Source: CAYUVH01 sp964448135 (lineage in GTDB: Bacteria; Verrucomicrobiota; Verrucomicrobiia; Limisphaerales; UBA8199). From it: a stretch of 64,000 nt of DNA. The notes under the pieces are model-generated. The model did no database searches, was not told the origin of the DNA, and saw nothing but the letters and a program-made list of their open reading frames with translations. Of this stretch, positions 1-7,819 are shown in pieces (position 1 is the stretch's first letter; the number at the start of each line of letters is the position of its first letter). The stretch is taken from contig CAYUVH010000009.1 of assembly GCA_964448135.1 (NCBI GenBank), forward strand, positions 73,920 through 137,919. The letters run 5' to 3'. The translations under genes were made by a program, and so were the position numbers.

Positions 1-1
1 C

Positions 2-1939
2 GCGGGCGAGATCGCATTGCCGGCGTTTGTTTCCACGCTCTGCATCTGCATCGTGTTCGTGCCGATGTTCTTCCTGACTGGTGTCGCGCGCTATTTGTTC
101 GTGCCGCTCGCCGAGGCGGTGGTGTTCGCGGTGTTCGCGTCCTACGCGCTGTCCCGCACCTTGGTGCCGACGCTGGTGATGTGGTTCGAACGCAGCATTC
201 ATGGCAAACACCACGAAAAGATAGTCGCGGGTTGGGCGCGGCCGTTCGTGGCGATTCAATCTGCGTTTGAGCGCGGCTTCGCGCGGTTTCGCGAAAGTTA
301 TCGCGGGCTGCTTGGGCGGATTCTGGAACGGCGCGGGGCATTCGCGATATTGTTCCTCGCGTTTTGCGTGGCCTCCTGCGCGCTGTTGCCCTTTCTCGGG
401 CAGGATTTCTTTCCGACGGTGGACGCGGGAACCTTCCGTCTGCATGTGCGCGCCCACACGGGAACGCGCATCGAGGAGACCGCGCAGTTGGTTGACCGCG
501 TGGAAGGTTCCATCCGCCGCACCATCCCGACCGCGGAACTCAAGGGCATCGTGGACAACATCGGCCTGCCGGTGTCCGGCATCAACCTGAGCTACAGCGA
601 CAGCGGCGTGGTCGGCCCCGCCGACGCGGACGTCATGGTTTCACTAAAGGAAGGGCATCGTTCCACGCTGGATTACATCCGCGAGCTGCGCCTGCAGCTT
701 AATCGCGAGTTTCCCGGCACGACGTTTTATTTTCTGCCCGCTGATATCGTCACGCAAACGATCAACTTCGGCCTGCCCGCGCCGCTGGACATTCAGGTCG
801 TGGGCCGGGACGTGAATGGCAACCGGCTCGCGGCCGCGAGGTTGGCCGAAAAAATCCGGCACGTCCGCGGCGCGGTGGACGTCCGGGTGCAGCAGGCCGG
901 CGACCTGCATCGCATTGGTTTCGAGGTGGACCGCGACAAGGCCTCGCAACTCGGGCTTTCCGAGCGGGACATCGCCGGATCGGTTTTGTTGAGCCTGAGC
1001 GGCAGTGGCCAGGTTCAACCCGCATATTGGTTGGATTCACGCATTGGCGTGCAATATCTCGTCAACATACGGGCGCCGGAATACCGGATGGAATCTCTGG
1101 GCGACCTGAACTCGATGCCGATCAGCGCCGGCACGGCCGGCGCGGGCAACGGCCAGCTCTTCGCCAATCTCGCCACCTACTCACGCACCAACAGCTCGCC
1201 GATTTTTTCGCATTACGACGTGATGCCGGTGATTGATATCTATGGTGGCGTGAGCGGTCGCGACCTGGGAGGCGTAATGGCTGACATCAAGCCGCTGATT
1301 GCCGAAGCGCAAAAGGCCCTGCCCAAGGGCAGCACGATCACGCTGCGCGGACAGGCGCGCACGATGCAATCCAGCTTCATCGGCTTGAGCGTGGGGTTGG
1401 TCATGGCCATCGTGCTGATTTATCTCCTGCTCGTGGTCAATTTCCAAAGCTGGCTCGATCCGTTCATTATTTTGACGGCGCTCACGGGCGCGCTTGCGGG
1501 GGTGGTCTGGGCGCTGCACATCACCGCCACCACCCTGAGTGTGCCCGCGATGATGGGCGCAATCATGAGCCTTGGCGTGGCGACGGCAAACTCGGTGCTG
1601 GTTGTGACTTTCGCGCGCAACAATCTCGCGGAAGGCATGGATCCCGTGAAAGCGGCGTGGGAAGCAGGCGCCGGACGTCTGCGCCCCGTGATGATGACCG
1701 CGCTCGCCATGATCATAGGCATGGTGCCGATGGCGCTGGGCTTCGGCGACGGCGGCGAACAGAACGCTCCGCTGGGACGCACCGTGATCGGCGGCCTGGC
1801 GATGGCCACCGTGGCGACCCTCTTTTTCGTGCCGGTTGTCTTCAGCTTGATGCATCGCCGCGCCGGTGCTCGAAGCAAAGCCAGTTCCCCGGCCGTTGAC
1901 TCAACCGGCAGCGGTCTCCCCGCCGCCGCCCATGCCTGA
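2..1939 (+). CDS. RND efflux permease, HAE1/AcrB-like (5' end outside window)
   Basis: This is the C-terminal 645 residues of a proton-driven resistance-nodulation-division pump that would normally be about 1050 residues; the reading frame is open through the left edge, so the N-terminal half is outside the window. The first visible part is the end of transmembrane block one (VFVPMFFLTGVARYLFVPLA). A large periplasmic porter region follows at about residues 130-440. The last six or so membrane helices carry FQSWLDPFIILTALTGA and, near the end, MVPMALGFGDGGEQNAPLGR, both typical of this family. The adaptor gene starts 12 bases after the stop codon and the outer-membrane factor follows, so this is one tripartite operon with the permease first. 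The substrate cannot be read from sequence. The proton-relay aspartates of the first membrane block are not in view. Confidence 0.95.
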   Translation, partial: AGEIALPAFVSTLCICIVFVPMFFLTGVARYLFVPLAEAVVFAVFASYALSRTLVPTLVMWFERSIHGKHHEKIVAGWARPFVAIQSAFERGFARFRESYRGLLGRILERRGAFAILFLAFCVASCALLPFLGQDFFPTVDAGTFRLHVRAHTGTRIEETAQLVDRVEGSIRRTIPTAELKGIVDNIGLPVSGINLSYSDSGVVGPADADVMVSLKEGHRSTLDYIRELRLQLNREFPGTTFYFLPADIVTQTINFGLPAPLDIQVVGRDVNGNRLAAARLAEKIRHVRGAVDVRVQQAGDLHRIGFEVDRDKASQLGLSERDIAGSVLLSLSGSGQVQPAYWLDSRIGVQYLVNIRAPEYRMESLGDLNSMPISAGTAGAGNGQLFANLATYSRTNSSPIFSHYDVMPVIDIYGGVSGRDLGGVMADIKPLIAEAQKALPKGSTITLRGQARTMQSSFIGLSVGLVMAIVLIYLLLVVNFQSWLDPFIILTALTGALAGVVWALHITATTLSVPAMMGAIMSLGVATANSVLVVTFARNNLAEGMDPVKAAWEAGAGRLRPVMMTALAMIIGMVPMALGFGDGGEQNAPLGRTVIGGLAMATVATLFFVPVVFSLMHRRAGARSKASSPAVDSTGSGLPAAAHA

Positions 1940-1951
1940 ACACTTTTCACC

Positions 1952-3178
1952 ATGAACAGACCCGAACCAGCCAGAACCTCGGCCGAAGCGGCCGTGCCCG
2001 CCGCACCGCCCGCGGAAAATGAATCGTCCGCCCAAGCCGGAAAAGGCTGGAGCTTTGGCCGCATACTGGCCGCCGTATCCGTGCTTGTCATGGTCGCGCT
2101 GATCGTTGGATTCATTCCGCGCATTCATCAGCGCAAGATTGCCATCGCGGATTCGGAGGAACTGGACACGCCCACAGTCAGCGTCATTCAGCCGGCACCC
2201 GGCCAGGCCGCCGCCGGACTGGCGTTGCCGGCGGAAGTGAAGCCGCTGCTCGAAGCCTCGATTTACGCCCGCGCAAACGGCTACCTCAAACGCTGGCTGG
2301 TGGATATCGGCGCGCACGTCGAGGCCGGGCAATTGCTGGCGGAAATCGACACGCCGGAATTGGACCAGCAACTCGACCAGGCGCGCGCGCAACTTGCGGA
2401 GTCCTCGGCGGCGATGGATCTGGCCAAAACCACCGCCGGCCGCTGGGCCGTATTGTTGAAGACCTCCAGTGTGAGTGAACAGGAAAACGCCGAGAAACAG
2501 GCGGACTTTGCTCTGAAATCCGCGACCGTCGAAGCGCAGCGCGCCAATGTCCGCCGGCTTGAGGAACTGCAAAGTTTTCAACGTGTCGTGGCGCCGTTCG
2601 CGGGCACGATTACTTTGCGCAACACGGACATTGGCGACCTCATTGTCGCCGGTAGCGGTCGCGAATTGTTCCACCTGGCGCAGACGGGCACGTTGCGGGT
2701 GTATGTGCGCGTACCGCAATCAGCAGCGCGCGGCATCGCCGTCGGCCAGACCGCGGACGTCCGTATTCCGGAAATTCCCTCGCGCACCTTTCCGGCGAAA
2801 GTCGTCACCACCTCCGGTGCGATGTCGGCGGCCTCGCGAACGCTGTTGACCGAATTGCGCGTGGATAACGCTGACGGCTCGATTCTCGCGGAAAGCTACG
2901 CGCAGGTTCAATTTCACAACGCGAATTCCGACGTGGCCCTGATTCTCCCTTCGAACACCCTGCTCTTTCGCACCGAGGGATTGGAGGTCGCCGTCTTGCA
3001 ACCCGACAATTCCCTGCAAATGCGCAAAGTGGAAGTGGGTCGCGACTTCGGCAAAACGCTGGAGATTCTCTCCGGCGTGACTGCCTCCGACCGCGTGGTG
3101 CTGAACCCGACCGACTCGCTGGTGAGCGGCATCAAGGTGCGCCTTGCCCAGCCGCAAGGAGTGGTGGCATTGAAATGA
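1952..3178 (+). CDS. RND periplasmic adaptor (membrane fusion protein)
   Basis: 408-residue HlyD/AcrA-type adaptor that would bridge the inner-membrane permease and the outer-membrane channel. One membrane anchor lies at about residues 35-55 (ILAAVSVLVMVALIVGF). A biotinyl-lipoyl-like half follows (ASIYARANGYLKRWLVDIGA, about 100-125), then a coiled-coil hairpin (about 130-205), the second lipoyl half (VVAPFAGTITLRNTDIGDLI) and beta-barrel and membrane-proximal domains. The N-terminal tail before the anchor is Ala/Pro-rich. It is anchored by a helix rather than a lipobox. Its stop codon overlaps the next start (ATGA), so translation of the outer-membrane factor is probably coupled. Length and domain order are normal for the family. 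Confidence 0.95.
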   Translation: MNRPEPARTSAEAAVPAAPPAENESSAQAGKGWSFGRILAAVSVLVMVALIVGFIPRIHQRKIAIADSEELDTPTVSVIQPAPGQAAAGLALPAEVKPLLEASIYARANGYLKRWLVDIGAHVEAGQLLAEIDTPELDQQLDQARAQLAESSAAMDLAKTTAGRWAVLLKTSSVSEQENAEKQADFALKSATVEAQRANVRRLEELQSFQRVVAPFAGTITLRNTDIGDLIVAGSGRELFHLAQTGTLRVYVRVPQSAARGIAVGQTADVRIPEIPSRTFPAKVVTTSGAMSAASRTLLTELRVDNADGSILAESYAQVQFHNANSDVALILPSNTLLFRTEGLEVAVLQPDNSLQMRKVEVGRDFGKTLEILSGVTASDRVVLNPTDSLVSGIKVRLAQPQGVVALK

Positions 3179-4692
3179 AGCGGGCGAACTTACATTGGCT
3201 TGGAGTAGTGGTCATCGCGCTGGCGGGCTGCGCAGTCGGACCGGATTACAAGCGGCCCGTGGAGACCGGCATCCCGGCCACGTACGATAGCGGCACGAAC
3301 GGTTGGAAAATCGCCCAGCCCCAGGGCGATTTGCCCAAGGGCAACTGGTGGGAAGTCTTCGGCGATCCCGTGCTCAACCGCCTGGAAGCCGAAGCGGCGG
3401 TGTCCAATCAGCAACTCAAAGCCGCCGCCGCTCGCTTGGAACAGGCACGGGCGCTGACGTCCGTCGCTCGCGCGGGATATTATCCGAAGGTGGAGGTCGC
3501 CGGCGCTTACGCCCGCCGTCGCGGTTCCATGAACGCACCCGCGTCCACCGGCTCGGCGATCGGCTCGACGAGCCCCTACAATGATTTCGCGATTCCGGCG
3601 GACCTCAGCTACGAAGTGGATCTCTGGGGCCGCGTCCGCCGCAACGTCGAATCGGCCCGCGCGCAGGAACAGGCCAATGGCGACGATCTGCAGTCGATCA
3701 CGCTGTCCGTTCAGGCCGAACTCGCGTCGGACTACTTCATTCTGCGCGCGCTCGACACCGAACTGGCGCTGCTCCGCTCGAGCGTGGAGGTGTTTCGCAA
3801 ATCGCTGGAGCTGACCAAAAATCGCCGCGCGGGCGGCATCATCTCCGACCTCGACGTCGCGCAAGCCGAGACGGTGCTGAAAAGCACCCAGGCTCTGTTG
3901 CCGGGCAACGCGCTGCAGCGTGCCCAGCTTGAGCATGCCATCGCCATCCTGATCGGCCGTAATGCCATTGACTTCCGCGTGCCCGAAAGCGTCCTGACCG
4001 ATTCGCCTCCGCTCATCCCCGCCGGGTTGCCATCCGAGTTGCTGGAGCGCCGGCCCGATGTCTCCGCCGCCGAACGACGAATGGCCGCCGCCAATGCCTC
4101 CATCGGCGTCGCCAAGGCCGCATTTTTTCCCACCGTAAAATTGTATGCCCTCGCCGGTTTGGAAAGCCTGGACGCCGGTTCACTTTTCAATTGGCCAAGC
4201 CGCTTCTGGTCCGTGGGGCCCTCGATCAATATGCCGATCTTCGAAGGCGGACAGCTTCGGGCAAACCTGCGTTACGCCAAGGCGGGCTATGACGAAACCG
4301 TGGCCAACTACCGCCAATCGGTGCTCTCGGCCTTTGGCGATGTCGAAGACAATCTCATGGCCCAGTCCCTCCTCGCCACGCAGTACGAGGAACAATTTGG
4401 CGCCATGCAGGCCGCCCGCCGCCAACTTGAAATTTCGAACAACCGCTATCGCGACGGCCTCATTACGTATCTCGAAGTTTCGACTGCGGAAAACACCGCT
4501 CTCGACCTCGAACGCTCCACCGTGCGCCTGCGCGGCCAGCAATTGCTAGCCGCGGTCGCGCTCGTGAAGTCACTCGGTGGCGGATGGAAGGATCCGACGA
4601 TGGCAAGCAGCATCTCGCCGGAGAACAGTGACTCCGCGAAACTCGCTTCGGTCGAGACGTCCGACAATTCCCATCCCACTGCTGCGAAATAG
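3175..4692 (+). CDS. RND efflux outer-membrane lipoprotein, NodT/TolC family
   Basis: 505-residue outer-membrane factor. The N-terminus is a lipoprotein signal peptide ending in LAGC, followed by AVGPDYKRP, the classic start of mature NodT/OprM-type proteins. Two OEP repeat halves follow, with long helices and short beta segments; SYEVDLWGRVRRNVESARAQ and ELLERRPDVSAAERRM are family signatures. It would trimerise into the exit duct for the pump encoded upstream. The start overlaps the adaptor stop by four bases. The last 35 residues are Ser/Thr-rich and look disordered. It ends the operon; 159 bases follow before the antiporter gene. Confidence 0.96.
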   Translation: MKRANLHWLGVVVIALAGCAVGPDYKRPVETGIPATYDSGTNGWKIAQPQGDLPKGNWWEVFGDPVLNRLEAEAAVSNQQLKAAAARLEQARALTSVARAGYYPKVEVAGAYARRRGSMNAPASTGSAIGSTSPYNDFAIPADLSYEVDLWGRVRRNVESARAQEQANGDDLQSITLSVQAELASDYFILRALDTELALLRSSVEVFRKSLELTKNRRAGGIISDLDVAQAETVLKSTQALLPGNALQRAQLEHAIAILIGRNAIDFRVPESVLTDSPPLIPAGLPSELLERRPDVSAAERRMAAANASIGVAKAAFFPTVKLYALAGLESLDAGSLFNWPSRFWSVGPSINMPIFEGGQLRANLRYAKAGYDETVANYRQSVLSAFGDVEDNLMAQSLLATQYEEQFGAMQAARRQLEISNNRYRDGLITYLEVSTAENTALDLERSTVRLRGQQLLAAVALVKSLGGGWKDPTMASSISPENSDSAKLASVETSDNSHPTAAK

Positions 4693-4851
4693 TTCCGCTC
4701 GCGGCAGCCGGATCTTGGAAGGCTATTGCATCCGGACGGCGGCTGTTACCTTTCCCACACGCCAGCCCTGGCCTTTCTTCGTAGACCTGTTGCTACTTCG
4801 CACTTGATGCGTGTAAGTTCCCGCGGGCCGTTCGCATGATGCCCGAGCGAC

Positions 4852-6897
4852 ATGCACAGTACTTCCTTTTTACAGGACCTCGCGGTGGTGATGCTGGTTG
4901 CGGCGGTGGTGACAGTAGTGTTCCGCCGCCTGAAGCAACCGGTCGTGCTGGGCTATATCCTGGCGGGGCTCATCATCGGCCCGCATACGCCTCCCTACGC
5001 GCTCATCAAGGATGAGAACACCATCCATATTCTCGCGGAACTGGGCGTAATTCTGCTGATGTTTGCGCTCGGGCTCGAATTCAGCCTGCGCAAACTCAAG
5101 CAAGTCGGCGCGCCGGCCCTGCTCGCGGCGCTGCTGGAAATCCTGGTCATGTGCTGGATCGGCTGGGAAATCGGCCGCATGTTCGGCTGGAGCGCGATGA
5201 ACAGCGTCTTCCTTGGCGCGATTCTCTCCATTTCTTCAACGACGATCATCATCAAAACCTTTTCCGAACTCGGCCGCGCCAAGGAATCCTTCGCGCACCT
5301 GGTCTTCGGCATCCTGATCATCGAGGACATTCTCGGCATCGCGATGATCGCCCTGCTGTCGGGCATCGCCATGACCGGCTCGCTCAGCGTGATGGACCTG
5401 GGCCGCACCTTGGGCAAGCTCGGTATTTTTCTGGCCGTCATTCTCGTGGCCGGGTTGATCTTCGTGCCCCGGTTGCTAGGTTACGTCGGCAAATTTAAGA
5501 GCAACGAAATGCTGCTGATCACCTCGCTGGGCCTGTGTTTCGGCACCTCGCTGCTCGCCGAAAAACTGGGCTACAGCGTGGCGCTGGGCGCGTTCGTCAT
5601 TGGCGCCGTCATCGCCGAAAGCCGGGAGATACATCGCATCGAGGCGGTGATCGCCCCCGTGCGCGACATGTTCAGCGCGATATTCTTCGTGGCGATCGGG
5701 TTGCTGTTCGACCCGCGCGTGCTCCTCGAACATTGGTTTCCCATTCTCATCATCACTGTAGCCGTGCTGGCCGGAAAGATCTTCTCCTGCTCGCTCGGCG
5801 CGCTTGCGGGCGGCAACGATCCCAAAACCTCCCTCCGGGTGGGCATGAGCCTGGCACAGATCGGCGAGTTCTCGTTCATCATTGCGGCGCTCGGGCTGAG
5901 CCTCAAAGTCACGAGCGACTTCCTCTATCCGATCGCCGTCGCCGTCTCGGCCATCACCACGCTCACGACTCCCTATCTCATTCGCAGTTCGGACGCGCTG
6001 GGGAATGCGTTCGACCGGCACGCGCCGCCATCACTGGTCAATTACCTCCACCTCTATACCGAATGGGTGGGCCGGCTCGGGAGCCAGAAACCGGCTGATC
6101 CGGTCACGCGCGCGTTGCGCCGGACATTGTGGCAAATGGTCCTGAACGCCATCTTGATCGCCGCGCTGTTTCTCAGCGCGGCGTACCTGGTGCACCATCC
6201 ACCGGCAGTTCTGAGCCAATTCGAACTCAGCGCGGAATCACTGGATTCACTGCTCTGGCTGGCGGCGACCATGTTCTCACTGCCGATGCTGCTGGCCACC
6301 TTCCACAAACTTCAGGCGCTCGGCCTCCTGATCGCGGAAATGAAAGTCCCGGAGAAAGCCGCCGGCGAGAAGACCAGTGCCATCCGCGCCGTCGTGGCCC
6401 AACTGGTCCCGGGCATCGGCCTGGTGGTGATCGGTGTTTATATCATCGCGCTCAGTTCCGCCATCGTGCCGCCGAAGGAAATTCTCGTCGCGCTGATCGC
6501 CATCCTCGCGGTACTGACGTGGTTGTTCCGTCGTTCGTTCACCCGGTTGTACTCCAAGGCGCAATTCGCCTTGCGCGACACGCTGTCCCAGGAACCGGCT
6601 CCACATCCCGACCACGCGCCGCATGGCCGGACCCAGGTGCCGCCCGAAGTCGAATTGGAATCGATTGTCGTAACCGATGGTTCGCCGGCGGCCGGGAAGC
6701 GAATCCGTGAGCTGACCTTGCGCACGCGTACCGGAGCGAGCATCGTGAGCGTTAAGCGCAATGGAGATATGATCGTGAATCCCGACCCCGACGAAGAATT
6801 GCAAACGGGAGACCAGGTCTGGCTGATCGGCAGTCCGACGCAGATCGAGTCGGCGTTGGCGGCGCTACAGGCCGGCCAGGCCTCTGGCGGAGTTTAG
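4852..6897 (+). CDS. CPA2-family cation:proton antiporter with C-terminal TrkA-C domain
   Basis: 681-residue membrane protein of the KefB/CPA2 type, exchanging K+ or Na+ for protons. About twelve helices lie in residues 5-385, with family motifs VLGYILAGLIIGPHTPP near the start and SLGLCFGTSLLAEKLGYSVA in the middle. A second hydrophobic block at about 430-570 is not part of the core exchanger. A cytoplasmic RCK-C (TrkA-C) domain lies at about 605-675 (ELESIVVTDGSPAAGKRIRE, then TGDQVWLIGSP). There is no RCK-N nucleotide-binding domain between channel and RCK-C, unlike KefB/KefC. The gene appears monocistronic. Confidence 0.93.
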   Translation: MHSTSFLQDLAVVMLVAAVVTVVFRRLKQPVVLGYILAGLIIGPHTPPYALIKDENTIHILAELGVILLMFALGLEFSLRKLKQVGAPALLAALLEILVMCWIGWEIGRMFGWSAMNSVFLGAILSISSTTIIIKTFSELGRAKESFAHLVFGILIIEDILGIAMIALLSGIAMTGSLSVMDLGRTLGKLGIFLAVILVAGLIFVPRLLGYVGKFKSNEMLLITSLGLCFGTSLLAEKLGYSVALGAFVIGAVIAESREIHRIEAVIAPVRDMFSAIFFVAIGLLFDPRVLLEHWFPILIITVAVLAGKIFSCSLGALAGGNDPKTSLRVGMSLAQIGEFSFIIAALGLSLKVTSDFLYPIAVAVSAITTLTTPYLIRSSDALGNAFDRHAPPSLVNYLHLYTEWVGRLGSQKPADPVTRALRRTLWQMVLNAILIAALFLSAAYLVHHPPAVLSQFELSAESLDSLLWLAATMFSLPMLLATFHKLQALGLLIAEMKVPEKAAGEKTSAIRAVVAQLVPGIGLVVIGVYIIALSSAIVPPKEILVALIAILAVLTWLFRRSFTRLYSKAQFALRDTLSQEPAPHPDHAPHGRTQVPPEVELESIVVTDGSPAAGKRIRELTLRTRTGASIVSVKRNGDMIVNPDPDEELQTGDQVWLIGSPTQIESALAALQAGQASGGV

Positions 6898-6922
6898 AAT
6901 CAAGGAAGGAACCGATTGCTGC

Positions 6923-7189
6923 TTAACGTGGCGGAACGGTCCCAAAGTAATTCACTCGATTAAAATAAGGATAATAACCCCCTCCGGCGTTGCCCGTGTG
7001 AGCCACCACCGCGTCGCTTACGTCCCGACCGAAAATGATCCTTGGCGATTTGGCAGCAAGAAAGTGCAGCCGGCAAATCTGAAACGACGCCAAAAGCACG
7101 AGGAATAATCCACAACGCAAACAGATCCGCTTGAAAGTCACAATGAATGGAGTCACTCCGCAGGAGATATGTTCAATCAATTCCAGCAA
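6923..7189 (-). CDS. Possible small membrane protein, unknown
   Basis: An 88-residue frame from a TTG codon. A hydrophobic segment (GLFLVLLASFQICRLHFLAA) is followed by a polar tail that looks more protein-like than chance (GNAGGGYYPYFNRVNYFGTV). It lies in tandem with the next small membrane gene, in a patch poorer in GC than its surroundings. There is no clear ribosome binding site and the true start is uncertain. I do not recognise a family. It may be a decayed or short accessory gene, or not a gene at all. Confidence 0.3.
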   Translation of the reverse strand: MLELIEHISCGVTPFIVTFKRICLRCGLFLVLLASFQICRLHFLAAKSPRIIFGRDVSDAVVAHTGNAGGGYYPYFNRVNYFGTVPPR

Positions 7190-7277
7190 TCAAGCACGAT
7201 TCCCAGCCCCCCCTCAGGAAATCAGGGCTGCGAGTGTTTTTGCCGGCCACGCCGCTATCGAGGTGACTCACTCTTAT

Positions 7278-7676
7278 TCACGGTTCACGGTCTACGTCCC
7301 AACTCGACCAGCTCTTCGTGGGGCCATAGCATTCAGAATAATTGTCCATGATCGCAAAATCATTCTGAATCCGAAAACCGAATGCTCCATCCCGGACAAA
7401 GTAAAAATCTTGCGTGCGGATGAGGGACGGCACGTGCCAGCCAGCCCACCAACGGGGATCGGCCCGTTCTGGATAGTGACCGGTTGCTGCTCGTGCTTTC
7501 TCGATTTGCGGAATCAAAGATTCACAAAACGACCTGGCTGCATATTCGTCCCGCCATACAATTGCCTCGCATCCACCAATTAGCAAAACTGGCACTAAAG
7601 CTATTCCAAGACCAATTACCAAGAATATCTTCCAAACCGGTGTGGGCGCTGCCGGGCTCTGAGGCGTTTGGTTCAT
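7278..7676 (-). CDS. Hypothetical small membrane protein
   Basis: 132 residues from the ATG beginning MNQTPQSPAAP; a start 45 bases further upstream is possible. A Pro/Ala-rich cytoplasmic N-tail leads into one hydrophobic segment (IFLVIGLGIALVPVLLIGGC) and a roughly 100-residue exported domain rich in aromatic residues (DPRWWAGWHVPSLIRTQDFY). The ending GGC could be read as a lipobox, but the long N-tail makes an uncleaved anchor more likely. I do not recognise the family. Nothing in the neighbourhood suggests a role; base composition is less GC-rich than in flanking genes. Confidence 0.6.
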   Translation of the reverse strand: MNQTPQSPAAPTPVWKIFLVIGLGIALVPVLLIGGCEAIVWRDEYAARSFCESLIPQIEKARAATGHYPERADPRWWAGWHVPSLIRTQDFYFVRDGAFGFRIQNDFAIMDNYSECYGPTKSWSSWDVDREP

Positions 7677-7819
7677 TTCGGGCTGGCATCTGATAATAAT
7701 CGGATGAGGTCGGGTGTCCAAGGCTATCGCGAGCTCGCCAGTCGCGCACGGCCATTCTTAATCGCGCGTATTCCTAGGGACCTATTTGTCTTTTCAAACC
7801 AGCAAAGACCCTGTCCGTA

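Noticed and set aside
7131..7583. Open frame of 150 codons on the plus strand
   Set aside because: Overlaps the more plausible minus-strand membrane protein and shows no domain or signal peptide.
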